Source: Megalopta genalis
Lineage: Eukaryota > Arthropoda > Insecta > Hymenoptera > Halictidae
Direction of reading: 5' to 3'
Assembly: GCF_051020955.1 (NCBI RefSeq)
Contig: NW_027477142.1
Span: 1 to 64,000 of the forward strand
Length of the DNA: 64,000 bases
Positions 39,434-51,434 of this stretch are shown here, in pieces; position 1 is the stretch's first letter, and the number at the start of each line of letters is the position of its first letter. The notes under the pieces were generated by a model that was not told the origin of the DNA, made no database searches, and saw nothing but the letters and a program-made list of their open reading frames with translations. A program made the position numbers and the translations under genes.

Positions 39434-41954
39434 GCAGACTAATCAAACGAGTTAGCTTCAAAATCCACGCGATACACATGATTTAGCTCCAAACACTTGC
39501 GATATAAGTGATGTAGATTCAACTGCAGGCGAAACGAACGTGTTAGCTTCAAATCCATGCGAAACACATGATTTAGCTGCAAATCAATGTGATGTAGAAG
39601 GTTTAGCTTCAAATCCATGCCATACACAAGATTTAGCTTCAAATCAATGCGATGTAGAAGGTTCAGCTTCAAATCCATGTGACCCATATGATTTAGCTTC
39701 AAATAGTTGCGATATAAGTGATATAGCTTCAAAAGTTGGAGGAACAAACGAGGTGGCTTCAATTCCATGCGAAACAAATGATTTAGCTTCAAATCAATGC
39801 GAAGTAGAAGGCGTAGCTTCAAATCCATGTGAAACAAATGGTTTAGCTACAAATACTTGTGATATAGATTATTTAGCTACAACTGCATGCGAAACTAACG
39901 AGTTAGCTTCAAATCCATGGGAAACACACGATTTATCTTCAAATCAATACAATATAGAAGGTTTAGCTTCAAATAAATGTGATGTAGAAGTTTTAGCTTC
40001 AAATCCATACGACACACGTGATTTAGATTCAAATCAATTCGAAGGACAAGGCTTAGATTCAAATCCATGCGAAACAAATGATTTAGCTTCAAATGATGCG
40101 AAGTAGAAGGCTTGGCTTCAAATCCATGCAAAACAAATGGTTTAACTACAAATACTTGTGATATACATTATTTAGATACAACTGCATGCGAAACAAACGA
40201 GTTAACTTCAAATCCATGCGATACACATGATTTAGCTTCAAATCAATGCGATGTAGAAGGTTTAGCTTCAAATCCATGCCATACACAAGATTTAGCTTCA
40301 AGTCAATGCGATGAAGTAGGTTCAGCTTCAAATCCATGCGACACATATGATTTAGTTTCAAATACTTGCGATATAAGTGATATAGCTTTAAAAACTGTAG
40401 GAACAAACGAGGTAGCTTCAATTCCACGCGATACACATGATTCAGCTTCAAACACTTGCGATATAAGTGATGTAGATTCACCTGCAAGCAAAACGAACGA
40501 GTTAGCTTCAAATCCCATGCGAAACACATGATTCAGCTGCAAATCAATGCGATGTAGAAGGATTAGCTTCAAATCCATGCGAAACACATTATTTAGCTGC
40601 AAATCAGTGCGAAGTAGAAGGCTCGGGTTCAAATCAATGCGATTCAAATGGTTCATCTTGAAATACTTGTGAAAGACATGATTTAGCTTCAACTGCATGC
40701 GAAACAAATGATTTAGCTTCAAATCAATGCGATGTAGAAGGTTTAGCAACAAATCCATGCGATACACATGATTTAGCTTCGAATACTTGCGATATAAGTG
40801 ATATAGCTTCAAATACAGGCGAAACGAACGAGTTAGCTTCAAATCCATGCGAAAGACATGATTCAGCTGCAAATCAATGCGATGTAGAAGTTTTAGCTAC
40901 AAATCCATGCGAATCAAATGGTTTAGCTTCAAATACTTGTTATATACGTTATTTAGATTTAACTGCGTGCGCAACGAACGAGTTAGCTTCAAATCCATGC
41001 GAAACACATTATTTAGCTTCAAGTCAATGCGATGTAGAAGGTTTAGCTTCAAATCCATACGAAACACATGATTTAGCTTTAAATCAATTCGAAGGACAAG
41101 GCTTATATTCAAATCCATGCGAAACAAATAATTTAGCTTCAAATCAATGCGATGTAGAAGGTTTAGCTTCAAATCCATGCGATACACATTATATAGCTGC
41201 AAATAGGTGCGAAGTAGAAGGCTTGGGTTCAAATCAATGCGACTCAAATGGTTCATCTTCAAATACTTGTGAAAGACATGATTTAGCTTCAACTGCATGC
41301 GAAACACATGATTTAGCTTCAAATCAATGTGATGTAGACGGTTTAGCTTCAAATCCATGCGATACACAAGATTTAGCTTCAAATCAATGCGATGTAGAAG
41401 GTTCAGCTTCAAATCCATGCAAAACAAATGGTTTAGCTACCAATACTTGTGATATACATTATTTAGCTACAACTGCATGCGAAACGAACGAGTTAGCTTC
41501 AAATCCATGCGATACACATGATTTAGCTTCAAATCAATGCGATGTGAAAGGTTTAGCTTCAAATCCATGCGATACACAAGATTTAGCTTCAAATCAATGC
41601 GATGTAGACGGTTTAGCTTCAAATCCATGCGATACACAAGATTTAGCTTCAAATCAATGCGATGTAGAAGGTTCAGCTTCAAATCCATGCGACACATATG
41701 ATTTAGCTTCAAATCAATGCGAAGTAGAAGGAGTAGCTTCAAATCCATGCAAAACAAATGGTTTAGCTACGAATACTTGTGATATACATTATTTAGCTAC
41801 AACTGCATGCGAAACTAACGAGTTAGCTTCAAATCCATGCGCGACACATGATTTAACTTCTAATCAATGCGATGTAGAAGGTTTAGCTTCAAATCCACGC
41901 GAAACAAATGATTTAGCTTCAAACACTTGGGGTATAAGTGATATAGCTTCAAAT
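39434..41954 (+). repeat. Block X, copy 2
   Basis: Offset 4,623 bp from copy 1 at the left edge and 3,873 bp from copy 3. It contains a 270-bp tandem duplication (GATGTAGACGG at 41,331 and again at 41,601). Unlike copy 3 it has a missing A near 40,096 and an extra C near 40,515, which together restore register. Confidence 0.92.
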
Positions 41955-43306
41955 GCAGACTAATCAAACGAGTTAGTTTCAAAATCCACGCGATACACAT
42001 GACTTAGCTTCAAACACTTGCGATATAAGTGATGTAGATTCAACTGCAGGCGAAACGAACGAGTTAGCTTCAAATCCATGCGATACACATGATTTAGCTT
42101 CAAATACTTGCGATATAAGTGATCTAGCTTCAAATACAGGCGAAACGAACGAGTTAGCTTCAAATCCATGCGAATCACATGATTCAGCTGCAAAGCAATG
42201 CGATGTAGAAGGTTCAGCTTCAAATCCATGCGAAACAAATGATATAGCTTCAAACACTTCGGGTATAAATGATATAGTTTCAAATGAAGACTAATCAAAC
42301 GAGTTAGCTTCAAAATCCACGCGATACACATGATTTAGCTTCAAATATTAGCGATGTAGAAGGTTTATCTTCAAATCCATGCGATACACAAGATTTAGCT
42401 TCAAATCAATGCGATGTAGTAGGTTCAGCTTCAAATCCATGCGACACATCTGATTTAGCTTCAAATACTTGCGATATAAGTGATGTAGCTTCAAAAGCTG
42501 TAGGAACAAGCGAGGTAGCTTCAATACCATGCGAGAAACATGATTTAGCTTCAAATCAATGCGATGTAGAAGGTTTAGCTTCAAATTCACGCGAAACATA
42601 TGATTTAGCTTCAAACACTTGGGGTATAAGTAATATAGCTTCAAATGCAGACTAATCAACCGATTTAGCTTCAAAATCCACGCGTTACACATGATTTAGC
42701 TGCAAATACTTGCGATATAAGTGATGTAGATTCAACTGCAGGCGAAACGAACGAGTTAGCTTCAAATCCATGCGAACACATGATTTAGCTGCAAATCAAT
42801 GCGATGTAGAAGGTTTAGCTTCAAAACAATAAGAGATGGAAGGTTTAGCTTCAAATCAATAGGATGTAGAAGGTTTCGCTTCAAATCAATCCGATGTAGA
42901 AGGCTTAGCTTCAAATCCATACGAAACACATGATTTAGCTTCAAATCAATTCGAAGGACAAGGCTTAGATACAAATCCATGCGAAACAAATGATTTAGCT
43001 TCAAATCAATGCGATGTAGAAGGTTTAGCTTCAAATTCATGCGATACACAAGATTTAGCTTCAAATCAATGCGATGTAGTAGGTTCAGCTTCAAATCCAT
43101 GCGGCACATATGATTTAGCTTTAAATACTTGCGATATAAGTGACATAGTTTCAAATGGAGGCGAAACGAACGAGTTAGCTTCAAATCCATGCGAGACACA
43201 TGATTTAGCTTCTAATGAATGCGATGTAGAAGGTTTAGCTTCAAATCCACACGAAACAAATGATTTAGCTTCAACCACTTGGGGTATAAGTGATATAGCT
43301 TCAAAT
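41955..43306 (+). repeat. Shortened repeat K block between block X copies 2 and 3
   Basis: Sub-blocks of 331, 361 and 660 bp. The 331-bp piece is a hybrid: it starts like the 45,828 block (GAGTTAGTTTCAAAATCC) and continues like repeat K near 38,205. The 660-bp piece would be 661 but lacks an A near 42,776 (GCGAACACATG), the only case there that breaks the 30n+1 spacing. Confidence 0.88.
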
Positions 43307-45827
43307 GCAGACTAATCAAACGAGTTAGCTTCAAAATCCACGCGATACACATGATTTAGCTCCAAACACTTGCGATATAAGTGATGTAGATTCAACTGCA
43401 GGCGAAACGAACGTGTTAGCTTCAAATCCATGCGAAACACATGATTTAGCTGCAAATCAATGTGATGTAGAAGGTTTAGCTTCAAATCCATGCGATACAC
43501 AAGATTTAGCTTCAAATCAATGCGATGTAGAAGGTTCAGCTTCAAATCCATGTGACCCATATGATTTAGCTTCAAATAGTTGCGATATAAGTGATATAGC
43601 TTCAAAAGTTGGAGGAACAAACGAGGTGGCTTCAATTCCATGCGAAACAAATGATTTAGCTTCAAATCAATGCGAAGTAGAAGGCGTAGCTTCAAATCCA
43701 TGTGAAACAAATGGTTTAGCTACAAATACTTGTGATATAGATTATTTAGCTACAACTGCATGCGAAACTAACGAGTTAGCTTCAAATCCATGGGAAACAC
43801 ACGATTTATCTTCAAATCAATACAATATAGAAGGTTTAGCTTCAAATAAATGTGATGTAGAAGTTTTAGCTTCAAATCCATACGACACACGTGATTTAGA
43901 TTCAAATCAATTCGAAGGACAAGGCTTAGATTCAAATCCATGCGAAACAAATGATTTAGCTTCAAATGAATGCGAAGTAGAAGGCTTGGCTTCAAATCCA
44001 TGCAAAACAAATGGTTTAACTACAAATACTTGTGATATACATTATTTAGATACAACTGCATGCGAAACAAACGAGTTAACTTCAAATCCATGCGATACAC
44101 ATGATTTAGCTTCAAATCAATGCGATGTAGAAGGTTTAGCTTCAAATCCATGCCATACACAAGATTTAGCTTCAAGTCAATGCGATGAAGTAGGTTCAGC
44201 TTCAAATCCATGCGACACATATGATTTAGTTTCAAATACTTGCGATATAAGTGATATAGCTTTAAAAACTGTAGGAACAAACGAGGTAGCTTCAATTCCA
44301 CGCGATACACATGATTCAGCTTCAAACACTTGCGATATAAGTGATGTAGATTCACCTGCAAGCAAAACGAACGAGTTAGCTTCAAATCCATGCGAAACAC
44401 ATGATTCAGCTGCAAATCAATGCGATGTAGAAGGATTAGCTTCAAATCCATGCGAAACACATTATTTAGCTGCAAATCAGTGCGAAGTAGAAGGCTCGGG
44501 TTCAAATCAATGCGATTCAAATGGTTCATCTTGAAATACTTGTGAAAGACATGATTTAGCTTCAACTGCATGCGAAACAAATGATTTAGCTTCAAATCAA
44601 TGCGATGTAGAAGGTTTAGCAACAAATCCATGCGATACACATGATTTAGCTTCGAATACTTGCGATATAAGTGATATAGCTTCAAATACAGGCGAAACGA
44701 ACGAGTTAGCTTCAAATCCATGCGAAAGACATGATTCAGCTGCAAATCAATGCGATGTAGAAGTTTTAGCTACAAATCCATGCGAATCAAATGGTTTAGT
44801 TTCAAATACTTGTTATATACGTTATTTAGATTTAACTGCGTGCGCAACGAACGAGTTAGCTTCAAATCCATGCGAAACACATTATTTAGCTTCAAGTCAA
44901 TGCGATGTAGAAGGTTTAGCTTCAAATCCATACGAAACACATGATTTAGCTTTAAATCAATTCGAAGGACAAGGCTTATATTCAAATCCATGCGAAACAA
45001 ATAATTTAGCTTCAAATCAATGCGATGTAGAAGGTTTAGCTTCAAATCCATGCGATACACATTATATAGCTGCAAATAGGTGCGAAGTAGAAGGCTTGGG
45101 TTCAAATCAATGCGACTCAAATGGTTCATCTTCAAATACTTGTGAAAGACATGATTTAGCTTCAACTGCATGCGAAACACATGATTTAGCTTCAAATCAA
45201 TGTGATGTAGACGGTTTAGCTTCAAATCCATGCGATACACAAGATTTAGCTTCAAATCAATGCGATGTAGAAGGTTCAGCTTCAAATCCATGCAAAACAA
45301 ATGGTTTAGCTACCAATACTTGTGATATACATTATTTAGCTACAACTGCATGCGAAACGAACGAGTTAGCTTCAAATCCATGCGATACACATGATTTAGC
45401 TTCAAATCAATGCGATGTGAAAGGTTTAGCTTCAAATCCATGCGATACACAAGATTTAGCTTCAAATCAATGCGATGTAGACGGTTTAGCTTCAAATCCA
45501 TGCGATACACAAGATTTAGCTTCAAATCAATGCGATGTAGAAGGTTCAGCTTCAAATCCATGCGACACATATGATTTAGCTTCAAATCAATGCGAAGTAG
45601 AAGGAGTAGCTTCAAATCCATGCAAAACAAATGGTTTAGCTACGAATACTTGTGATATACATTATTTAGCTACAACTGCATGCGAAACTAACGAGTTAGC
45701 TTCAAATCCATGCGCGACACATGATTTAACTTCTAATCAATGCGATGTAGAAGGTTTAGCTTCAAATCCACGCGAAACAAATGATTTAGCTTCAAACACT
45801 TGGGGTATAAGTGATATAGCTTCAAAT
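43307..45827 (+). repeat. Block X, copy 3
   Basis: Near-identical to copy 2 by eye: 41,223-41,963 and 45,096-45,836 translate identically. Small differences include GTTTC near 44,800 against GCTTC and GATACAC near 43,494 against CATACAC. It carries the longest + strand open stretch, 43,413-44,534. Confidence 0.92.
43413..44534 (+). other. Longest plus-strand open stretch, 373 codons; probably non-coding
   Basis: A decapeptide repeat with a Cys at position 5 of most units (ASNPCETHDL, ASNQCDVEGL). It has no ATG start, because the monomer contains no ATG in this frame; the first possible start is a TTG-type codon. In block X copy 2 the same region (39,540-40,531) is split by a missing A near 40,096. 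It ends at TGA in CATCTTGAAATAC, a stop shared with other copies. Confidence 0.2.
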
Positions 45828-47559
45828 GCAGACTAATCAAACGAGTTAGTTTCAAAATCCACGCGATACACATGACTTAGCTTCAAACACTTGCGATATA
45901 AGTGATGTAGATTCAACTGCAGGCGAAACGAACGAGTTAGCTTCAAATCCATGCGAAACACATGATTTAGCTGCAAATCAATGCGATGTAGAAGTTTTAG
46001 CTTCAAAACAATAAGAGATAGAAGGTTTAGCTTTAAATCAATAAAATGTAGAAGGTTTAGCTTCAAATCAATGCGATGTATAAGGTTTAGCTTCAAATCC
46101 ATACGAAACACATGATTTAGCTTCAAATCAATTCGAAGGACAAGGCTTAGATTCAAATCCATGCGAAACAAATAATTTAGCTTCAAATCAATGCGATGTA
46201 GAAGGTTTAGCTTCAAATCCAAGCGTAACACATGATTTAGCTTCAAATACTTGCGATATAAATGATATAACTTCAAATACAGGCGAAACGAACGAGTTAG
46301 CTTCAAATCCATGCGAAACACATGATTCAGCTGCAAATCAATTCGATGTAGAAGGTTTAGCTTCAAATCCATGCGAAACAAATGATATAGCTTCAAACAC
46401 TTGGGGTGTAAGTGATATAGCTTCAAATGAAGACTAATCAAACGAGTTAGCTTCAAAATCCACGCGATACACATGATTTAGCTTCAAATACTAGCGATAA
46501 AAGTGATGTAGATTCAACTGCAGGCGAAGCTTCAAATCCATGCGAAACACATAATTTAGCTGCAAATCAATGCGATGAAGAAGGTTTAGCTTCAAATCAA
46601 TAGAATGTAGAAGGTTTAGCTTCAAATCAATGCGATGTAGAAGGTTTAGCTTCAAATCCATGCGAAACACGTGATTTAACTTCCAATTAATGCGAAGTAG
46701 AAGGCTTAGCTTCAAATCCATGCGAATCAAATGGTTTAGCTTCAAATACTTGTGATATACGTTATTTAGATTTAACTGCATGCGCAACGAACGAGTTAGC
46801 TTCAAATCCATGCGAAACACATTATTTAGCTTCAAATCAATGCGATGTAGAAGGTTTAGCTTCAAATCCATACGAAACACATGATTTAGCTTTAAATCAA
46901 TTCGAAGGACAAGGCTTATATTCAAATCCATGCGAAACAAATAATTTAGCTTCAAATCAATGCGATGTAGAAGGTTTAGCTTCAAATCCATGCGATACAC
47001 ATTATTTAGCTGCAAATAGGTGCGAAGTAGAAGGCTTGGGTTCAAATCAATGCGACTCAAATGGTTCATCTTCAAATACTTGTGAAAGACATGATTTAGC
47101 TTCAACTGCATGCGAAACACATGATTTAGTTGCAAATCAATGCGATGTAGAAGGTTTAGCTTCAAATCCATGCGATACACATGATTTAGCTTCAAATCAA
47201 TGCGATGTAGTAGGTTCAGCTTCAAATCCATGCGACACATATGATTTAGCTTCAAATACTTGCGATATAAGTGATATAGCTTCAAAAGCTGTAGGAACAA
47301 GCGAGGTAGTTTCAATTCCATGCGAGACACATGATTTAGCTTCAAATCAATGCGATGTAGAAGGTTTAGCTTCAAATTCAAGCGTAACACATGAATTAGC
47401 TTCAAATACTTGCGATAAAAGTGATATAGCTACGAATACAGGCGAAACGATAGAGTTAGCTTCAAATCCATGCGAAACACATGACACAGCTGCAAATCAA
47501 TTCAATGTAGAAGGTTTAGCTTCAAATCCATGAGAAACTCATTATTTAGCTGCAAATCA
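45290..47559 (+). repeat. Higher-order repeat L, copy 1 (offset 2,420 bp)
   Basis: About 2.27 kb that I could not distinguish from 47,710-49,979 by eye. It contains junctions at 45,828 and 46,429 and a 12-bp in-frame deletion at about 46,526 (GGCGAAGCTTC, where ACGAACGAGTTA is missing), also present in copy 2. The deletion explains why 2,420 is not of the form 30n+2. Confidence 0.93.
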
Positions 47560-47709
47560 ATGCGACTCAAATGGTTCATCTTCAAATACTTGTGAAAGAC
47601 ATGATTTAGCTTCAAATCAATTCGAAGTACAATGCTTAGATTCAAATCCATGCGAAACAAATGATTTAGCTTCAAATGAATGCGAAGTAGAAGGCTTAGC
47701 TTCAAATCC

Positions 47710-49979
47710 ATGCAAAACAAATGGTTTAGCTACCAATACTTGTGATATACATTATTTAGCTACAACTGCATGCGAAACGAACGAGTTAGCTTCAAATCCA
47801 TGCGATACACATGATTTAGCTTCAAATCAATGCGATGTGAAAGGTTTAGCTTCAAATCCATGCGATACACAAGATTTAGCTTCAAATCAATGCGATGTAG
47901 ACGGTTTAGCTTCAAATCCATGCGATACACAAGATTTAGCTTCAAATCAATGCGATGTAGAAGGTTCAGCTTCAAATCCATGCGACACATATGATTTAGC
48001 TTCAAATCAATGCGAAGTAGAAGGAGTAGCTTCAAATCCATGCAAAACAAATGGTTTAGCTACGAATACTTGTGATATACATTATTTAGCTACAACTGCA
48101 TGCGAAACTAACGAGTTAGCTTCAAATCCATGCGCGACACATGATTTAACTTCTAATCAATGCGATGTAGAAGGTTTAGCTTCAAATCCACGCGAAACAA
48201 ATGATTTAGCTTCAAACACTTGGGGTATAAGTGATATAGCTTCAAATGCAGACTAATCAAACGAGTTAGTTTCAAAATCCACGCGATACACATGACTTAG
48301 CTTCAAACACTTGCGATATAAGTGATGTAGATTCAACTGCAGGCGAAACGAACGAGTTAGCTTCAAATCCATGCGAAACACATGATTTAGCTGCAAATCA
48401 ATGCGATGTAGAAGTTTTAGCTTCAAAACAATAAGAGATAGAAGGTTTAGCTTTAAATCAATAAAATGTAGAAGGTTTAGCTTCAAATCAATGCGATGTA
48501 TAAGGTTTAGCTTCAAATCCATACGAAACACATGATTTAGCTTCAAATCAATTCGAAGGACAAGGCTTAGATTCAAATCCATGCGAAACAAATAATTTAG
48601 CTTCAAATCAATGCGATGTAGAAGGTTTAGCTTCAAATCCAAGCGTAACACATGATTTAGCTTCAAATACTTGCGATATAAATGATATAACTTCAAATAC
48701 AGGCGAAACGAACGAGTTAGCTTCAAATCCATGCGAAACACATGATTCAGCTGCAAATCAATTCGATGTAGAAGGTTTAGCTTCAAATCCATGCGAAACA
48801 AATGATATAGCTTCAAACACTTGGGGTGTAAGTGATATAGCTTCAAATGAAGACTAATCAAACGAGTTAGCTTCAAAATCCACGCGATACACATGATTTA
48901 GCTTCAAATACTAGCGATAAAAGTGATGTAGATTCAACTGCAGGCGAAGCTTCAAATCCATGCGAAACACATAATTTAGCTGCAAATCAATGCGATGAAG
49001 AAGGTTTAGCTTCAAATCAATAGAATGTAGAAGGTTTAGCTTCAAATCAATGCGATGTAGAAGGTTTAGCTTCAAATCCATGCGAAACACGTGATTTAAC
49101 TTCCAATTAATGCGAAGTAGAAGGCTTAGCTTCAAATCCATGCGAATCAAATGGTTTAGCTTCAAATACTTGTGATATACGTTATTTAGATTTAACTGCA
49201 TGCGCAACGAACGAGTTAGCTTCAAATCCATGCGAAACACATTATTTAGCTTCAAATCAATGCGATGTAGAAGGTTTAGCTTCAAATCCATACGAAACAC
49301 ATGATTTAGCTTTAAATCAATTCGAAGGACAAGGCTTATATTCAAATCCATGCGAAACAAATAATTTAGCTTCAAATCAATGCGATGTAGAAGGTTTAGC
49401 TTCAAATCCATGCGATACACATTATTTAGCTGCAAATAGGTGCGAAGTAGAAGGCTTGGGTTCAAATCAATGCGACTCAAATGGTTCATCTTCAAATACT
49501 TGTGAAAGACATGATTTAGCTTCAACTGCATGCGAAACACATGATTTAGTTGCAAATCAATGCGATGTAGAAGGTTTAGCTTCAAATCCATGCGATACAC
49601 ATGATTTAGCTTCAAATCAATGCGATGTAGTAGGTTCAGCTTCAAATCCATGCGACACATATGATTTAGCTTCAAATACTTGCGATATAAGTGATATAGC
49701 TTCAAAAGCTGTAGGAACAAGCGAGGTAGTTTCAATTCCATGCGAGACACATGATTTAGCTTCAAATCAATGCGATGTAGAAGGTTTAGCTTCAAATTCA
49801 AGCGTAACACATGAATTAGCTTCAAATACTTGCGATAAAAGTGATATAGCTACGAATACAGGCGAAACGATAGAGTTAGCTTCAAATCCATGCGAAACAC
49901 ATGACACAGCTGCAAATCAATTCAATGTAGAAGGTTTAGCTTCAAATCCATGAGAAACTCATTATTTAGCTGCAAATCA
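47710..49979 (+). repeat. Higher-order repeat L, copy 2
   Basis: Sister of 45,290-47,559 with junctions at 48,248 and 48,849. It diverges at CAAATCAGTGCGAAG against CAAATCAATGCGACTC just after the shared GAGAAACTCATTATT. Confidence 0.93.
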
Positions 49980-51434
49980 GTGCGAAGTAGAAGGCTCGGG
50001 TTCAAATCAATGCAATTCAAATGGTTCATCTTCAAATACTTGTGAAAGACATGATTTAGCTTCAACTGCATGCGAAACACATGATTTAGCTTCAAATCAA
50101 TGCGATGTAGAAGGTTTAGCTTCAAATCCATGCAAAACACGTGATTTATCTTCCAATTAATGCGAAGTAGAAGGCTTATCTTCAAATCCATGCGAATTAA
50201 ATGGTGTAGCTTCAAATACTTGTGATATACGTTATTTAGATTTAACTGCATGCGCAACGAACGAGTTAGCTTCTAATCCATGCGAAACACATTATTTAGC
50301 TGCAAATCAATTCGATGTAGAAGGTTTAGCTTCAAAACAATAAGAGGTACAAGGTTTAGGTTCAAATCAATAGCATGTAGAAAGTTTAGCTTCAAGTCAA
50401 TGCGATGTAGAAGGTTTAGCTTCAAATCTATACGAAACACATGATTTAGCTTCAAATCAATTCGAAGGACAAGGCTTATATTCAAATCCATGCGAAACAA
50501 ATGATTTAGCTTCAAATGAATGCGAAGTAGAAGGCTTAGCTTCAAATCCATGCAAAACAAATGATTTAGCTTCAAACACTTGGGGTATAAGTGGTATAGC
50601 TTCAAATGCAGACTAATCAAACGAGTTAGCTTCAAAATCTACGCGATATACATGATTTAGCTTCAAATACTTGCGATATAAGTGATGTAGGTTCAACTGC
50701 AGGTGAAACGAACGAGTTAGCCTCAAATCCATGCTATACACATGATTTAGCTTCAAATCAATGCGATGTGAAAGGTTTAGCTTCAAATCCATGCGATACA
50801 CAACATTTAGCTTCTAATCAATGCGATGTAAAAGGTTTAGCTTCAAATCCACGCGAAACAAATGATTTAGCTTCAAACACTTGGGTTATAAGTGATATAG
50901 CTTCAAATGCAGACTAATCAAACGAGTTAGCTTCAAAATCCACGCGATACACATGATTTAGCTTCAAATACTTGCGATATATGTGATGTAGGTTCAACTG
51001 CAGGCGAAACGAACGAGTTAGCTTCAAATCCATGCGAAACACATGATTTGGGCTTCAAATCAATGCGATGTAGAAGGTTTTGCTGCAAATCCATGCGACA
51101 CAGATGATTTAGCTTCAGATAATTGCGATATAAGTAATATAGCTTCAAATGCAGATGAAACACATGATTTGACTTCAAATCGAAGCGAAACACATGATTT
51201 AGTTTCAAATCAGTGCGATGTAGATGGTTTAGCTTCAACTCTGTGCGAAACAATTGATTTAGCTTCAAATACACTCGATATTAGTGATGTAGCTACAATT
51301 GCATGCGAAACGAACGAGTTAGCTTCAAATCCATGCGACTCACATGATTTAGCTTCAAGTCAATGCGATGTAGATGGTTTAGCTTCAAATCCATGCGATA
51401 CACAAGATTTAGCTTCAAATCAATGCGATGTAGT

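Larger units (their letters stand above)
22134..39837 (-). other. Run of tiled minus-strand open stretches (not called as genes)
   Basis: Reading leftward, open stretches of about 90-535 codons follow one another almost without gaps. Typical joints are an 8-nt overlap where ATGTGTAA gives both a start and the previous stop (for example 38,811-38,818, 34,188-34,195, 32,445-32,452) or a 16-nt gap (38,458-38,473, 32,092-32,107, 24,521-24,536). Many begin MCIAWILKLTRLIS or MCNAWILKL and end EANSFD, LLHR or LQLNHV. The decapeptide pattern is NHVFRMDLKL-like: basic, leucine-rich, with Leu at two fixed positions and an Arg in the middle. I infer that the tiling follows mechanically from the +1 base at each junction. 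No signal peptide, domain or promoter was seen. Confidence 0.6.

Noticed and set aside
22134..39837. A minus-strand operon or tandem gene family encoding basic leucine-rich decapeptide proteins
   Set aside because: Starts and stops are all supplied by junction repeats, near-identical copies differ in openness, and there are no promoters or distinct domains. I kept it as a finding to test but do not call genes.
46030..46060. AATAAA in CAATAAAATG as a polyadenylation signal
   Set aside because: It is a substitution variant of the double-stop dimer (also at about 48,460), with no gene upstream to terminate.
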